DNA of 64,000 nucleotides, taken from NCBI RefSeq assembly GCF_026339955.1, contig NZ_JAPEPW010000001.1, forward strand, positions 620,001 to 684,000. The letters are read 5' to 3'. Both the position numbers and the translations under genes were made by a program. This document shows positions 51,513 to 59,232 of the stretch, piece after piece (the first letter of the stretch is position 1; every line of letters begins with the position of its first letter). The notes beneath the pieces were generated by a model. That model was given only the letters and a program-made list of their open reading frames with translations. It had not been told where the DNA came from and made no database searches. The stretch is from Streptomyces sp. NBC_01549 (GTDB taxonomy: Bacteria; Actinomycetota; Actinomycetes; Streptomycetales; Streptomycetaceae).

Positions 51513-52139
51513 TCAGACCCCGGCGCCCAGCACCAAGTTGATCTGCTGCGGGTCACCGCAGACGATCAGCAGGGCGCCGGCCCGGCCGAGGGCCAGGGGC
51601 AGGGCGGTGGCGGCGGCAGCGTCGGGACCGCCATTGATGGCGACCACGACCACGGGACGGGAAACAGCCCGGCCCGCGACGGAGGCGTCGGCGTAGAAGA
51701 CGTCGTCGCCCGCGTCGTGCTGCGCCCAGTAGGCGGCTTCGCCGAAGGAGAGCTCGTGCGCGGCCCACGGGTGCGGTTCGCCGGTGGTGATCACCAGCAC
51801 CTCACCAGGGGCTCGGCCCGACTCCAACAGCAGGTCGACCGCTTCTTCGGCGGCGTCCAGCGCACCCTCGGCCGAGGCCGGGATCAGCTGGACCTGTGGG
51901 GTGGCGGCAGCGGGCGCGGCCGCCGGGGCGGACGACCCCGGCGTGGCCGCGACCGGCTCGCGCGGGGTGCGTTGGGCCGGCGTCGGCCGGACAGGTCCCG
52001 GACGTCCGGGACGCGGCGGGGCCGCGGGACGGGGACCGGGTACGGGACGGGGGGTCGGCGCGGTGCGGCCACTGGCCGGAGTAGCGCGGGGACCCTGGGC
52101 ACTCTCGTGAATCTGAGGCTCCTCGGGAATGAGAGGCAT
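51513..52139 (-). CDS. Hypothetical protein with Pro-rich N-terminus
   Basis: 208 residues. MPLIPEEPQIHESAQGPRAT begins a Pro/Arg/Ala-rich disordered stretch to about residue 85, followed by a compact alpha/beta-looking domain (AEGALDAAEEAVDLLLESGR, APGEVLVITTGEPHPWAAHE, LLIVCGDPQQINLVLGAGV). No family recognised; the GDPQQ end recalls helicase motifs but nothing else supports that. The ATG at 52139 is chosen; a GTG at about 52160 (VFDKNQL extension) is also possible. Encoded downstream of rnhB on the same strand. Confidence 0.72.
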   Translation of the reverse strand: MPLIPEEPQIHESAQGPRATPASGRTAPTPRPVPGPRPAAPPRPGRPGPVRPTPAQRTPREPVAATPGSSAPAAAPAAATPQVQLIPASAEGALDAAEEAVDLLLESGRAPGEVLVITTGEPHPWAAHELSFGEAAYWAQHDAGDDVFYADASVAGRAVSRPVVVVAINGGPDAAAATALPLALGRAGALLIVCGDPQQINLVLGAGV

Positions 52140-52207
52140 GAGCTGATTTTTATCAAACACCGGTGCGACTCGCGTCGGCGGGTGGCACATGAGTGCGAGC
52201 GGAACCG

Positions 52208-52909
52208 TCAGAAATCGAAGCCGAGCTGACCTTCGATCTCCGGACCGCTTCCGTCCGCCCAACTGCGGACCTTCTTGAGGTGCCGCCACTGGGGCAGCGC
52301 ATCAAGATACGCCCATGACAGCCGGTGGTACGGAGTGGGGCCCTGTTCCTCCAGTGCGGCCTTGTGCACCGGAGAGGGATACCCGGCGTTGGCCGCAAAA
52401 CCGAAGTCTGCATGGTCGACACCCAGTTCGGCCATCATTTTGTCGCGCTGAACCTTGGCGATCACCGAGGCCGCCGCGACGGCCACGCAGGACTGGTCAC
52501 CCTTGATCACCGTGCGAACCCGCCACGGCGACCCGAGGTAGTCGTGCTTCCCATCGAGGATGACCGCGTCGGGGCGGACGGGCAAGGCCTCCAGAGCCCG
52601 CACCGCGGCCAGGCGCAGTGCGGCCGTCATCCCCAGGTCGTCGATCTCCTCAGGAGAGGCATGCCCCAGGGCGTAGGACGTCACCCATTTCTCCAACTCC
52701 ACGGCCAGCACGGTACGGCGCTTGACGGTGAGGAGTTTGGAGTCGGTGAGGCCTTCGGGCGGACGGCGCAGTCCCGTGACGGCGGCGCAGACGGTGACCG
52801 GGCCGGCCCACGCACCACGGCCCACCTCGTCGACACCGGCAATGATCTTCGCTCCGGTCGTGGCGCGGAGGGAGCGCTCGACGGTGTGAGTGGGTGGTTC
52901 GTACGGCAT
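52208..52909 (-). CDS. rnhB: Ribonuclease HII
   Basis: Removes ribonucleotides and RNA primers from DNA. 233 residues with the catalytic acidic residues in [17 protein letters not shown] (Asp-Glu), [13 protein letters not shown] (Asp) and [13 protein letters not shown] (Asp region). [20 protein letters not shown] matches the conserved C-terminal substrate loop. Start ATG 52909. It is the standard single-copy enzyme. Confidence 0.96.
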   Translation of the reverse strand: MPYEPPTHTVERSLRATTGAKIIAGVDEVGRGAWAGPVTVCAAVTGLRRPPEGLTDSKLLTVKRRTVLAVELEKWVTSYALGHASPEEIDDLGMTAALRLAAVRALEALPVRPDAVILDGKHDYLGSPWRVRTVIKGDQSCVAVAAASVIAKVQRDKMMAELGVDHADFGFAANAGYPSPVHKAALEEQGPTPYHRLSWAYLDALPQWRHLKKVRSWADGSGPEIEGQLGFDF

Positions 52910-53032
52910 GGCGCCCTCAGCCTACGCCGCCCGGAGCGCCTCGCGACACCCAGGTTTCCCTGAGCGACCACCGCCCCGCAGCCGGCATGGATCAGTCAAC
53001 CGAAGATCCACTCACCGGACACCCGCCCGCCG

Positions 53033-53152
53033 CCGAACCAACCACCCGGCCGTCCCCCGAACCAGCCACCCGGCCGTCCCCCGAACCAGCCATCCGCCCG
53101 TCCCGCGAACCAGCCATCCGCCCATCCTCGAACCCACCGTCCGACCGTCCCC
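53033..53152. repeat. Five 24-bp tandem repeats between tetR and rnhB
   Basis: Units start at 53033, 53057, 53081, 53105 and 53129, with the pattern CCGAACCAGCCACCCGGCCG plus TCCC; the first three are nearly identical, the last two degenerate. A shorter CGAACCA(G/C)CGA series follows at about 53178-53212. No credible gene in 52910-53224. Confidence 0.9.
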
Positions 53153-53224
53153 ACGTCAGCCGTCCGACCACCCACGAACCAGCGACGAACCACCGACGAA
53201 CCAGCGGCCCGACGATCCCCGGAT

Positions 53225-53869
53225 TCAGGCCCCGGCCGCCCGTGGGCCGTCCCCCGTCCGCCGCAGCAGCGGGACCATCAGCTGGTCGATCATCTCCTCC
53301 AGGTCCCGCTCACCCCATTCGCTCGCGCACACCTTCGAGCGATACATCATCATCGCCGGAATAGCATCGAAGACGTAGGAGTTCGCGGCGTCCGGTCGGA
53401 CCTCTTCCCGCTCGATTCCGCGGTGAACGATGTCTCGGAGCAGATGCTTGGTCGGCTCGACGACACCTCCGATGATCAGGCTCTGAAAGCGTTCCGCCTG
53501 CGCCACGTCGCATTCGTGAAGTACTGAGCGCAGTGCGAAGCCGGACTGCGAGTACATCGCCTCACGTACCTGTCGGCACAGTTCCAGCAGGTCCTCCCGG
53601 ACGCTTCCGAGGTCGGGCGCCACCGTCAGGCTCGGCAGCCCGGCCTTCAGCGCGTCCGCCACGAGGTCCTCCTTGGACGGCCAGCGGCGGTAGACCGCGG
53701 CCTTGCCGGTCTGAGCCCGGGCGGCGACGCCCTCCATCGTGAGGCCGTTCCAGCCGACCGTACTGAGCTGCTCGAGCGCGGCCTCGAGGATCGCGCGTTC
53801 GAGCACGGCACCGCGTCGGCGCAGGGAGGCCGCTTGAGCGGGAGCGGCCGTCCAATGCGAAGTAACCAT
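53225..53869 (-). CDS. TetR family transcriptional regulator
   Basis: 214 residues. HTH: ERAILEAALEQLSTVGWNGL, TMEGVAARAQTGKAAVYRRW, PSKEDLVADAL; the C-terminal domain is helical with ligand region MYSQSGFALRSVLHECDVAQ. The ATG at 53869 follows ACGGAG; an upstream ATG at 53890 lacks an RBS. It is divergent from the MFS exporter gene and almost certainly its repressor; two identical palindromic operators lie between them. Confidence 0.94.
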   Translation of the reverse strand: MVTSHWTAAPAQAASLRRRGAVLERAILEAALEQLSTVGWNGLTMEGVAARAQTGKAAVYRRWPSKEDLVADALKAGLPSLTVAPDLGSVREDLLELCRQVREAMYSQSGFALRSVLHECDVAQAERFQSLIIGGVVEPTKHLLRDIVHRGIEREEVRPDAANSYVFDAIPAMMMYRSKVCASEWGERDLEEMIDQLMVPLLRRTGDGPRAAGA

Positions 53870-53950
53870 CTGAGTGTCTCCGTTGTGCATGGGGGAGCGG
53901 GGAGTTCGGGGAGAGCGAGCAGCCAAGTGGCGACAACCGGCGGCGACTTC

Positions 53951-53970
53951 AGTGAACGCTTGCGTTCACT
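53951..53970. promoter_or_regulatory. TetR operator 1
   Basis: AGTGAACGCTTGCGTTCACT: 9-bp perfect arms (AGTGAACGC/GCGTTCACT) around TT. Confidence 0.9.
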
Positions 53971-53998
53971 GTCGGGGACTCACTACCGTTGACGCAAC

Positions 53999-54018
53999 AG
54001 TGAACGCGAGCGTTCACT
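53999..54018. promoter_or_regulatory. TetR operator 2
   Basis: AGTGAACGCGAGCGTTCACT: the same arms around GA, centre 48 bp from operator 1 and 24-43 bp before the MFS start. Confidence 0.9.
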
Positions 54019-54041
54019 AACGCACTTGTGGGGGACCCATA

Positions 54042-55589
54042 GTGACAACCTCTCAGTTGATCCAGGACTCAAAACCAGGAGCGGCCCGCCGGGAGGGGCA
54101 TCCCGGCATCGCACTCGCCGTCATCGCGGCCTGCCAACTCATGGTGGTACTCGACTCGACGATTGTGAACATCGCCCTCCCGCACATTCAAGACGCGCTC
54201 GAATTCAGCACGACCGACCTGACCTGGGTGATCAGCGCGTACACCCTCACCTTCGGTGGCCTGCTCCTTCTCGGCGGCCGTGCGGGTGACATCCTCGGTC
54301 GGCGCCGGGTCTTCATGACCGGCATCATGCTGTTCACGCTCGCCTCGCTGCTCGGTGGACTCGCCCAGGAACCCTGGCAGTTGCTGGCCGCGCGAGCCCT
54401 CCAGGGCGTGGGTGGCGCGATAGCGTCGCCCACCGCGCTGGCACTCATCACCACCACCTTCCCCGAGGGCCCGGAACGGAACCGGGCCTTCGCCGTCTTC
54501 GCCGCGGTCTCCGCGGGCGGCGGCGCCATCGGGCTCCTTGCGGGCGGCATGCTCACCGAGTGGCTCGACTGGCGCTGGGTGCTCTTCGTCAACGTGCCCA
54601 TCGGTGTGCTGATCACCGTGCTCGCCCCGATGTACATCAACGAGTCCGAGCGCCATCCGGGACGCTTCGACATCGCGGGCGCGCTCACGTCGACGGCCGG
54701 TATGGCCTCCCTGGTGTACGGGTTCATCCGCGCCTCGGAGGAGGGCTGGCGCGACAGCCTCACGATCGGGTCCTTCGCCGCGGCGGTGATCCTGTTGCTG
54801 GGCTTCGCGTTCATCGAGACCCGGGCGAAGGAACCGATCACCCCGCTGAGGATGTTCGGCGACCGCAACCGCTCCGGCACGTACGTGATCATGCTCAGTC
54901 TGGCCGCGGCGATGTTCGGGATGTTCTTCTTCATCGTCCTGTTCGTGCAGAACGTGCTGGGGTACAGCCCGATCCAGGCCGGTCTGGCCTTCCTCCCCGT
55001 GACGGCGGCGATCGGCATCGGGGCGGGGCTGTCGCAGCGGTTCCTGCCGGTCCTCGGGCCCAAGCCGTTCATGGTCGTCGGCTCCAGCCTCGTCGCGCTC
55101 GGGCTCGGCTGGCTGACCTTCATGAGCCCCGACAGCACATACGTCGGCGGGGTACTCGGCCCGATGCTGCTCTTCGCCTTCGGCATGGGCCTGAACTTCG
55201 TAACCCTGACCGTGACCGCGGTCTCCGGCGTCGCCCAGCACGAAGCAGGCGCCGCGTCCGGACTCCTCAACGTCACCCAGCAGGTGGGCGGTTCACTCGG
55301 CCTGTCCATCCTGACCACGGTCTTCGGCACGGCCAGCCGGAACGAGGCGGAGAAGCAGCTGCCGAAGTTCCTGGCGAACGCCTCACCCGAGCAGAAGGCG
55401 GAGTTCGCCAAGACCCGCCAGCTGCCCGCTCCGTGGGGCCACGACGTGCTCGCCCACGGCATCTCGACGGCCTTCATACCGGCCGTCGCGATGGCTGTAC
55501 TGGCCCTGGCCACCGCCGCACTGGTGATCCGGGTCCGCAAGAGCGACCTGGAGGCCCTGGCGGGCACGGCGGGGCCCGCGGGGGGCTGA
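54042..55589 (+). CDS. MFS exporter, DHA2 (14-TM) family
   Basis: A 515-residue drug:H+ antiporter. Motif C-like and DHA2 landmarks: MVVLDSTIVNIALPHIQDAL, WVISAYTLTFGGLLLLGGRA followed by GDILGRRRVF (motif A), AARALQGVGGAIASPTALAL, and WRWVLFVNVPIG. Fourteen hydrophobic segments are visible. It is under the divergent TetR regulator. GTG start behind GGGGGA. Likely extrudes a toxic compound or metabolite recognised by the repressor; identity unknown. Confidence 0.93.
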   Translation: MTTSQLIQDSKPGAARREGHPGIALAVIAACQLMVVLDSTIVNIALPHIQDALEFSTTDLTWVISAYTLTFGGLLLLGGRAGDILGRRRVFMTGIMLFTLASLLGGLAQEPWQLLAARALQGVGGAIASPTALALITTTFPEGPERNRAFAVFAAVSAGGGAIGLLAGGMLTEWLDWRWVLFVNVPIGVLITVLAPMYINESERHPGRFDIAGALTSTAGMASLVYGFIRASEEGWRDSLTIGSFAAAVILLLGFAFIETRAKEPITPLRMFGDRNRSGTYVIMLSLAAAMFGMFFFIVLFVQNVLGYSPIQAGLAFLPVTAAIGIGAGLSQRFLPVLGPKPFMVVGSSLVALGLGWLTFMSPDSTYVGGVLGPMLLFAFGMGLNFVTLTVTAVSGVAQHEAGAASGLLNVTQQVGGSLGLSILTTVFGTASRNEAEKQLPKFLANASPEQKAEFAKTRQLPAPWGHDVLAHGISTAFIPAVAMAVLALATAALVIRVRKSDLEALAGTAGPAGG

Positions 55590-55600
55590 CGCGGGCGCTA

Positions 55601-55628
55601 CTGTCCCCGGACCCCGGTCCGGGGACAG
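55601..55628 (+). terminator. Terminator of the MFS gene
   Basis: CTGTCCCCGGACC (55601-55613) and its exact complement (55616-55628) separated by only CC. Confidence 0.82.
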
Positions 55629-56145
55629 ACGGCGAGAACCTCGGTCCGGCCATCCGCAGCGGGACGACACACGGGGGGCCGGGCCTTACGGGCGGCTGCA
55701 CGGCACCGAGGCGGCCCTTGCGGACGCACGGGCACCAGGGGCAGGTCGTGTGACGTACGACATCGGGGGCAGCCCCTGCGCACGCGCACGACACCGGGGG
55801 ATGGCCCCTACGCCCCTGCCAGGGGCCGGCCCACGCGCGGGGGCCGGCATCCCTGCGCGTGGGCCGGCCCCCGCGGGGCGGGCCGTCAGGCCGGGATACG
55901 GCATCACAGTCGGCCCAGCACGCGGCCGCTGTACGGCGCCGACAACCGACCCGTACGGCACGACACCCCTACGAGTCGCCGACTGCGGAGAGCCCTGCCC
56001 GTACTTCACGAGCCATACGCACGCGACATACGGAGCCCTGCGCGGGCCTGCGAAGCCGACAGAGCACGAAGACCCGGCCCCGCCCCCGCATGGGGCAGGC
56101 GCTCCACAAGGGAACTCCCGGGGCGCCACCGGACCGCCCGGTGGC
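55629..56145. other. Gene-free, hairpin-rich GC stretch
   Basis: About 515 nt without a credible gene. It is dense in inverted repeats, for example GGGGCCGGCCCACGCG near 55821 against CGCGTGGGCCGGCCCC near 55856, and in scattered copies of GGGG(A/C)(T/A)GGCCCCT- and CGTACGGCA-like fragments. Open frames across it have no recognisable sequence. Confidence 0.55.
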
Positions 56146-57051
56146 CTACGCCCCCACCCGCACCCAGCCCGGCAGGCGCTCCGTCCGCTCCACCCACTCC
56201 CCCGGCGGCGCCCCCGCCTCGCCCGCGGCGATCACACCGCCCACGATGGCGCAGGTCGTGTCCATGTCGCCGCCCACCTGGGCGGTCGACCAGAAGCCCT
56301 CTTCGTAGTCGCCGAGGGCCCGCGCCGCAGACCAGAGCGCGAACGGCACCGTGTCGTGCGCCGTCGTGCGCCGCCCACAGCCCAGTACGGCGGCGACCGT
56401 CGCGGTGTCCCCGTAGTCGAGCATGTCGCGGGCACGCCGCAGACCCGCGCCCACGGCGCTGCGCGGGACGAGCGCGACGACACCGTCGAGCAGCGCCTCG
56501 GCGCTCGGCGGGCCCGCCGGGTCGGCCGCCAGCGCGGCGGCCGCGGCGACGGCCATGGCGCCCACGACGGCCTCACGGTGCTGGTGGGTGGGGTAGGCCG
56601 AGATCTCCGCCTGGTGGACCGCCTGCTCCGGGTCATACGCGTACCAGGCCCCCAGAGGGGCGATCCGCATCGCGGCGCCGTTGCCCCACGAACCTTGCCC
56701 CTTGAAGAGGGCGGACGCCAGTTCCCGCCAGTCGCCCCCCTCCTGGATCTGCCGGAGCAGCTGGTTGACCGCGGGGCCGTAGCCCCGGTCCACGTCGTGG
56801 TGATCGGCGAAGGAGCCGGCCAGCGCGTCCTGGTCGATGCGGCGGTGCCGGGCCAGGACAGCCACTACGGAGGAGGCCATTTCGGTGTCGTCCGTCCACT
56901 GCCAGGGACCGGACGGCAGCTCGCGTCGCTTGAGCAGCGGGTAGTTCACGGGCATGAAGAACTGCGAACCCAGCGCGTCCCCCACCGCGAGTCCACGCAG
57001 GCTGGCCAGGGCGCGGTCCAGGCGCCCGTCAGGAGAGGAATCAGAGGTCAT
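56146..57051 (-). CDS. ADP-ribosylglycohydrolase family protein
   Basis: 301 residues. It removes ADP-ribose from modified substrates. The di-metal motifs are present: GLAVGDALGSQF, the Thr-Asp-Asp in WQWTDDTEMA, and AQVGGDMDTTCAIVGGVIA (GDxDT). Length and all-helical character fit DraG/ADP-ribosylhydrolase-like proteins. It overlaps the end of the histidine phosphatase gene by 11 bp, so the two are cotranscribed. Substrate unknown. Confidence 0.93.
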   Translation of the reverse strand: MTSDSSPDGRLDRALASLRGLAVGDALGSQFFMPVNYPLLKRRELPSGPWQWTDDTEMASSVVAVLARHRRIDQDALAGSFADHHDVDRGYGPAVNQLLRQIQEGGDWRELASALFKGQGSWGNGAAMRIAPLGAWYAYDPEQAVHQAEISAYPTHQHREAVVGAMAVAAAAALAADPAGPPSAEALLDGVVALVPRSAVGAGLRRARDMLDYGDTATVAAVLGCGRRTTAHDTVPFALWSAARALGDYEEGFWSTAQVGGDMDTTCAIVGGVIAAGEAGAPPGEWVERTERLPGWVRVGA

Positions 57052-57724
57052 CGCCCTGCCACTCTATCCCTGTGCCCCCGTACGACTCGGGTTCACGCCA
57101 GCGTTCGAACGGACGGTCAAGCGTGTACCTCCCGTCGTCGCCGAGGACGAGCATCCGCATCTCGGCGTTCCCGGGATTCGACAGCGATTCGAACTCCGCG
57201 ACCGTCCAGTGGAACCAGCGCATGCAGAACAGGCGCATGGCCAGACCGTGGGTCACCAGGAGCACGTTCGGCGGGTGGTCGGGGGCCTCGAAGCTCCGGT
57301 AGAGGCTCTCCAGGAAGCCGCCGACCCGGTCGTACACGTCGGCGCCGGACTCGCCCTGCGCGAAGCGGTAGAAGAAGTGCCCGTACGCGTCCCGGTAGGC
57401 CTTCTGGAGGCGTACGTCGTCACGGTCCTGCCAGTTGCCCCAGTCCTGCTCGCGCAGCCGCGGTTCCTCGCGCACCCGTATGAGCTCGGGGTCGAGGTGG
57501 AAGGCGCGGAGCGTCTCGTGGGTACGGCGGTACGGCGACACGTAAACGCTTACGCGCTCTCGTCCGAAGACCTCCCGCAACCGTTTTCCCGTCTCCTCCG
57601 CCTGCTGCCACCCCTTCTCGGTGAGCGCCAGAGCGTGGTCGGGCTCGCGTTCATACACGGTGTCATCGGCGTTGCCCGCTGACTCGCCGTGCCGGACAAG
57701 GACGATACGCCGTGGTCGAACCAT
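57041..57724 (-). CDS. Histidine phosphatase superfamily protein
   Basis: 227 residues. RHG motif with the phospho-His in VLVRHGESAGN, second catalytic His in LLVTHGLAMRLF, and supporting Arg/Glu in SPYRRTHET and LREQDWGNWQ. It is a phosphoglycerate-mutase-like phosphatase of unknown substrate. ATG at 57724. Confidence 0.93.
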   Translation of the reverse strand: MVRPRRIVLVRHGESAGNADDTVYEREPDHALALTEKGWQQAEETGKRLREVFGRERVSVYVSPYRRTHETLRAFHLDPELIRVREEPRLREQDWGNWQDRDDVRLQKAYRDAYGHFFYRFAQGESGADVYDRVGGFLESLYRSFEAPDHPPNVLLVTHGLAMRLFCMRWFHWTVAEFESLSNPGNAEMRMLVLGDDGRYTLDRPFERWREPESYGGTGIEWQGDDL

Positions 57725-57830
57725 GCCAAGACCCTAAAACGGCTGACGGCCGATCGAGCACTCCTAGGGGCCGCATACGGCGTAGGTCACACGTCTTCCG
57801 CGCAGATCACACCCGCGGCCGACCCTCCGG

Positions 57831-58436
57831 TCAGACCGTCCACGAGGGCTCCAGCGCCACTATGTCGCCGGCCAGGGCCGCGACGTCGGCCTCCGTCTGG
57901 GCGCGCAGCGCGAGCCGTTCCACGCGCTCGGCCCGGTATTTACCGTGCTCGGCGGCCGACTGCCACATGGACAGGATCAGGAATTCATGGCCCGGCGCCT
58001 CTCCGAACAGGCCCCGCACCATGCCGGGCGAGCCCGCCATCGCGGGATTCCAGACCTTCTCCTGCATCAGCGCGAAGTGCTCGGCCCGTTCCTCGTGGAT
58101 ACGGCAGTGGGCCACCCGCAACACGTCGGCCTCCGTGAAGCGCGGCTCGAAACCGGTCTTCACATCGAACCGGTGATCGAAGAGTTTGGCCTGTACGTCC
58201 TTGAAGGTGCCCGACTGGGCGGCCGCCAGCCGGTCGTGCGAGCGGGCCATGAAGGAGTCGTAGAAGGCACGGCTCTCCCAGAAGGCGAAGATGTGCGCCA
58301 CCCCGGGCCGCCCCCGGCTCCAGCCGCCACCCTGCCCCCGGAATCCCGGCTCACCCAGCAGCCCCGCCCACTTTCGCTGCCCCCGCTCGAAACCGCGGCG
58401 GTCCACCACGGTGCAGCGAATCCACTTGACCAGCAC
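57831..58436 (-). CDS. YdbC/DUF4937-like, antibiotic-monooxygenase-fold protein
   Basis: 201 residues with two ferredoxin-like halves: VLVKWIRCTVVDRRGFERGQ with VAHIFAFWESRAFYDSFMAR, and VLRVAHCRIHEERAEHFALM with HEFLILSMWQSAAEHGKYRA. It resembles DUF4937/YdbC proteins as I remember them; function unknown. The GTG at 58436 lies six bases after TACGAT, a good -10, so a leaderless message is likely. Confidence 0.78.
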   Translation of the reverse strand: MLVKWIRCTVVDRRGFERGQRKWAGLLGEPGFRGQGGGWSRGRPGVAHIFAFWESRAFYDSFMARSHDRLAAAQSGTFKDVQAKLFDHRFDVKTGFEPRFTEADVLRVAHCRIHEERAEHFALMQEKVWNPAMAGSPGMVRGLFGEAPGHEFLILSMWQSAAEHGKYRAERVERLALRAQTEADVAALAGDIVALEPSWTV

Positions 58437-58592
58437 GGCGCCATCGTAAGGCCACGGAGCGTGGCGTCGGTCACGCTCCGGCAGAGTGCACCCGCGCGAG
58501 CGCCCCCGCGCGCGTGGCACGATGGACAACCGGCCTTGACCGCGGAGCAGTTGGGGCCGGAAGCAGACGGGGAACGGGGAGGGGTAGATCCG

Positions 58593-59126
58593 ATGAACGG
58601 ACTCAACAAGGGCATCCGCAAGGTCGAGCTCGCGGTGAAATGGGACCCGAGTCCCGTCGGCGAGCCCGCGACCGACCTCGACATCATCGCGGCGACGTAC
58701 GTTGCCACCGATCCGTACGGAAGTCCCGCCTACGTGGTGCACTTCGACAGCCGCTCCCCGGACGGCACCATCTACCTCAACCGGGACAGCAAAGACGGCA
58801 AGGGCTTCGGCTGGGACGAGGTCATGACGCTGGAACTCGACCGGCTCAACAGCAACTACACGCGCGTGGTGGTGGGCGTGCTGATCCAGCAGCGTTCCGG
58901 CCACAAGTCGTTCGTCGGTGTCCTCAACCCGGGCCTGCGCATGCGGGAGGGCTACACCGTGCTGGCCGAGGACAACTTCGGCGGCGTCCTGGGGGCGACG
59001 GCCGCGACCGTCGGCGAGTTCGTACGTGACGCCTCCGGAGAGTGGACCTTCCATCCGGGGATCCACGGCTACGACACGGACCCGGCGGCGTTCCCGCGTG
59101 TCATGGGCACGCGACACGACGCCTGA
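58593..59126 (+). CDS. TerD family protein
   Basis: 177 residues with a calcium-binding TerD fold: ATDLDIIAATY, SPAYVVHFDSRSPDGTIYLN, DEVMTLELDRLNSNYTRVVV. These are typical of tellurium-resistance/stress TerD proteins, of which streptomycetes have many, tied to calcium and development. The ATG at 58593 follows GGAGGGG. Convergent with nrdJ. Confidence 0.92.
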   Translation: MNGLNKGIRKVELAVKWDPSPVGEPATDLDIIAATYVATDPYGSPAYVVHFDSRSPDGTIYLNRDSKDGKGFGWDEVMTLELDRLNSNYTRVVVGVLIQQRSGHKSFVGVLNPGLRMREGYTVLAEDNFGGVLGATAATVGEFVRDASGEWTFHPGIHGYDTDPAAFPRVMGTRHDA

Positions 59127-59173
59127 AACAACCCGCTCCGTAGGAGACGCCTGAAACAGCCTTCTCCCTAGGA
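59118..59173 (+). repeat. 28-bp tandem duplication across the terD stop codon
   Basis: GACGCCTGAAACAACCCGCT (59118 on) recurs as GACGCCTGAAACAGCCTTCT (59146 on), each ending in a TAGGA. The terD stop TGA is in the first copy. Confidence 0.82.
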
Positions 59174-59186
59174 GCGAGAAAACGCC

Positions 59187-59221
59187 GAAGGGCGGCACGA
59201 CCGGTGGTCGTGCCGCCCTTC
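59187..59221. terminator. Bidirectional terminator between terD and nrdJ
   Basis: A perfect 16-bp stem, GAAGGGCGGCACGACC (59187-59202) with 59206-59221, and a 3-nt loop GGT. Confidence 0.88.
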
Positions 59222-59232
59222 AGGGCTTCAGA

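Noticed and set aside
52894..53364. Possible repeat protein with EPATRPSP units on the plus strand
   Set aside because: It overlaps the tetR gene antisense, has no ribosome-binding site and its non-repeat parts have no recognisable sequence; the open frame is explained by the 24-bp repeat and high GC.
55686..56129. 147-codon leftward open frame after the ADP-ribosylglycohydrolase gene
   Set aside because: Composition is that of random GC-rich sequence, and it crosses hairpins and the MFS terminator region; no start signal or homology seen.
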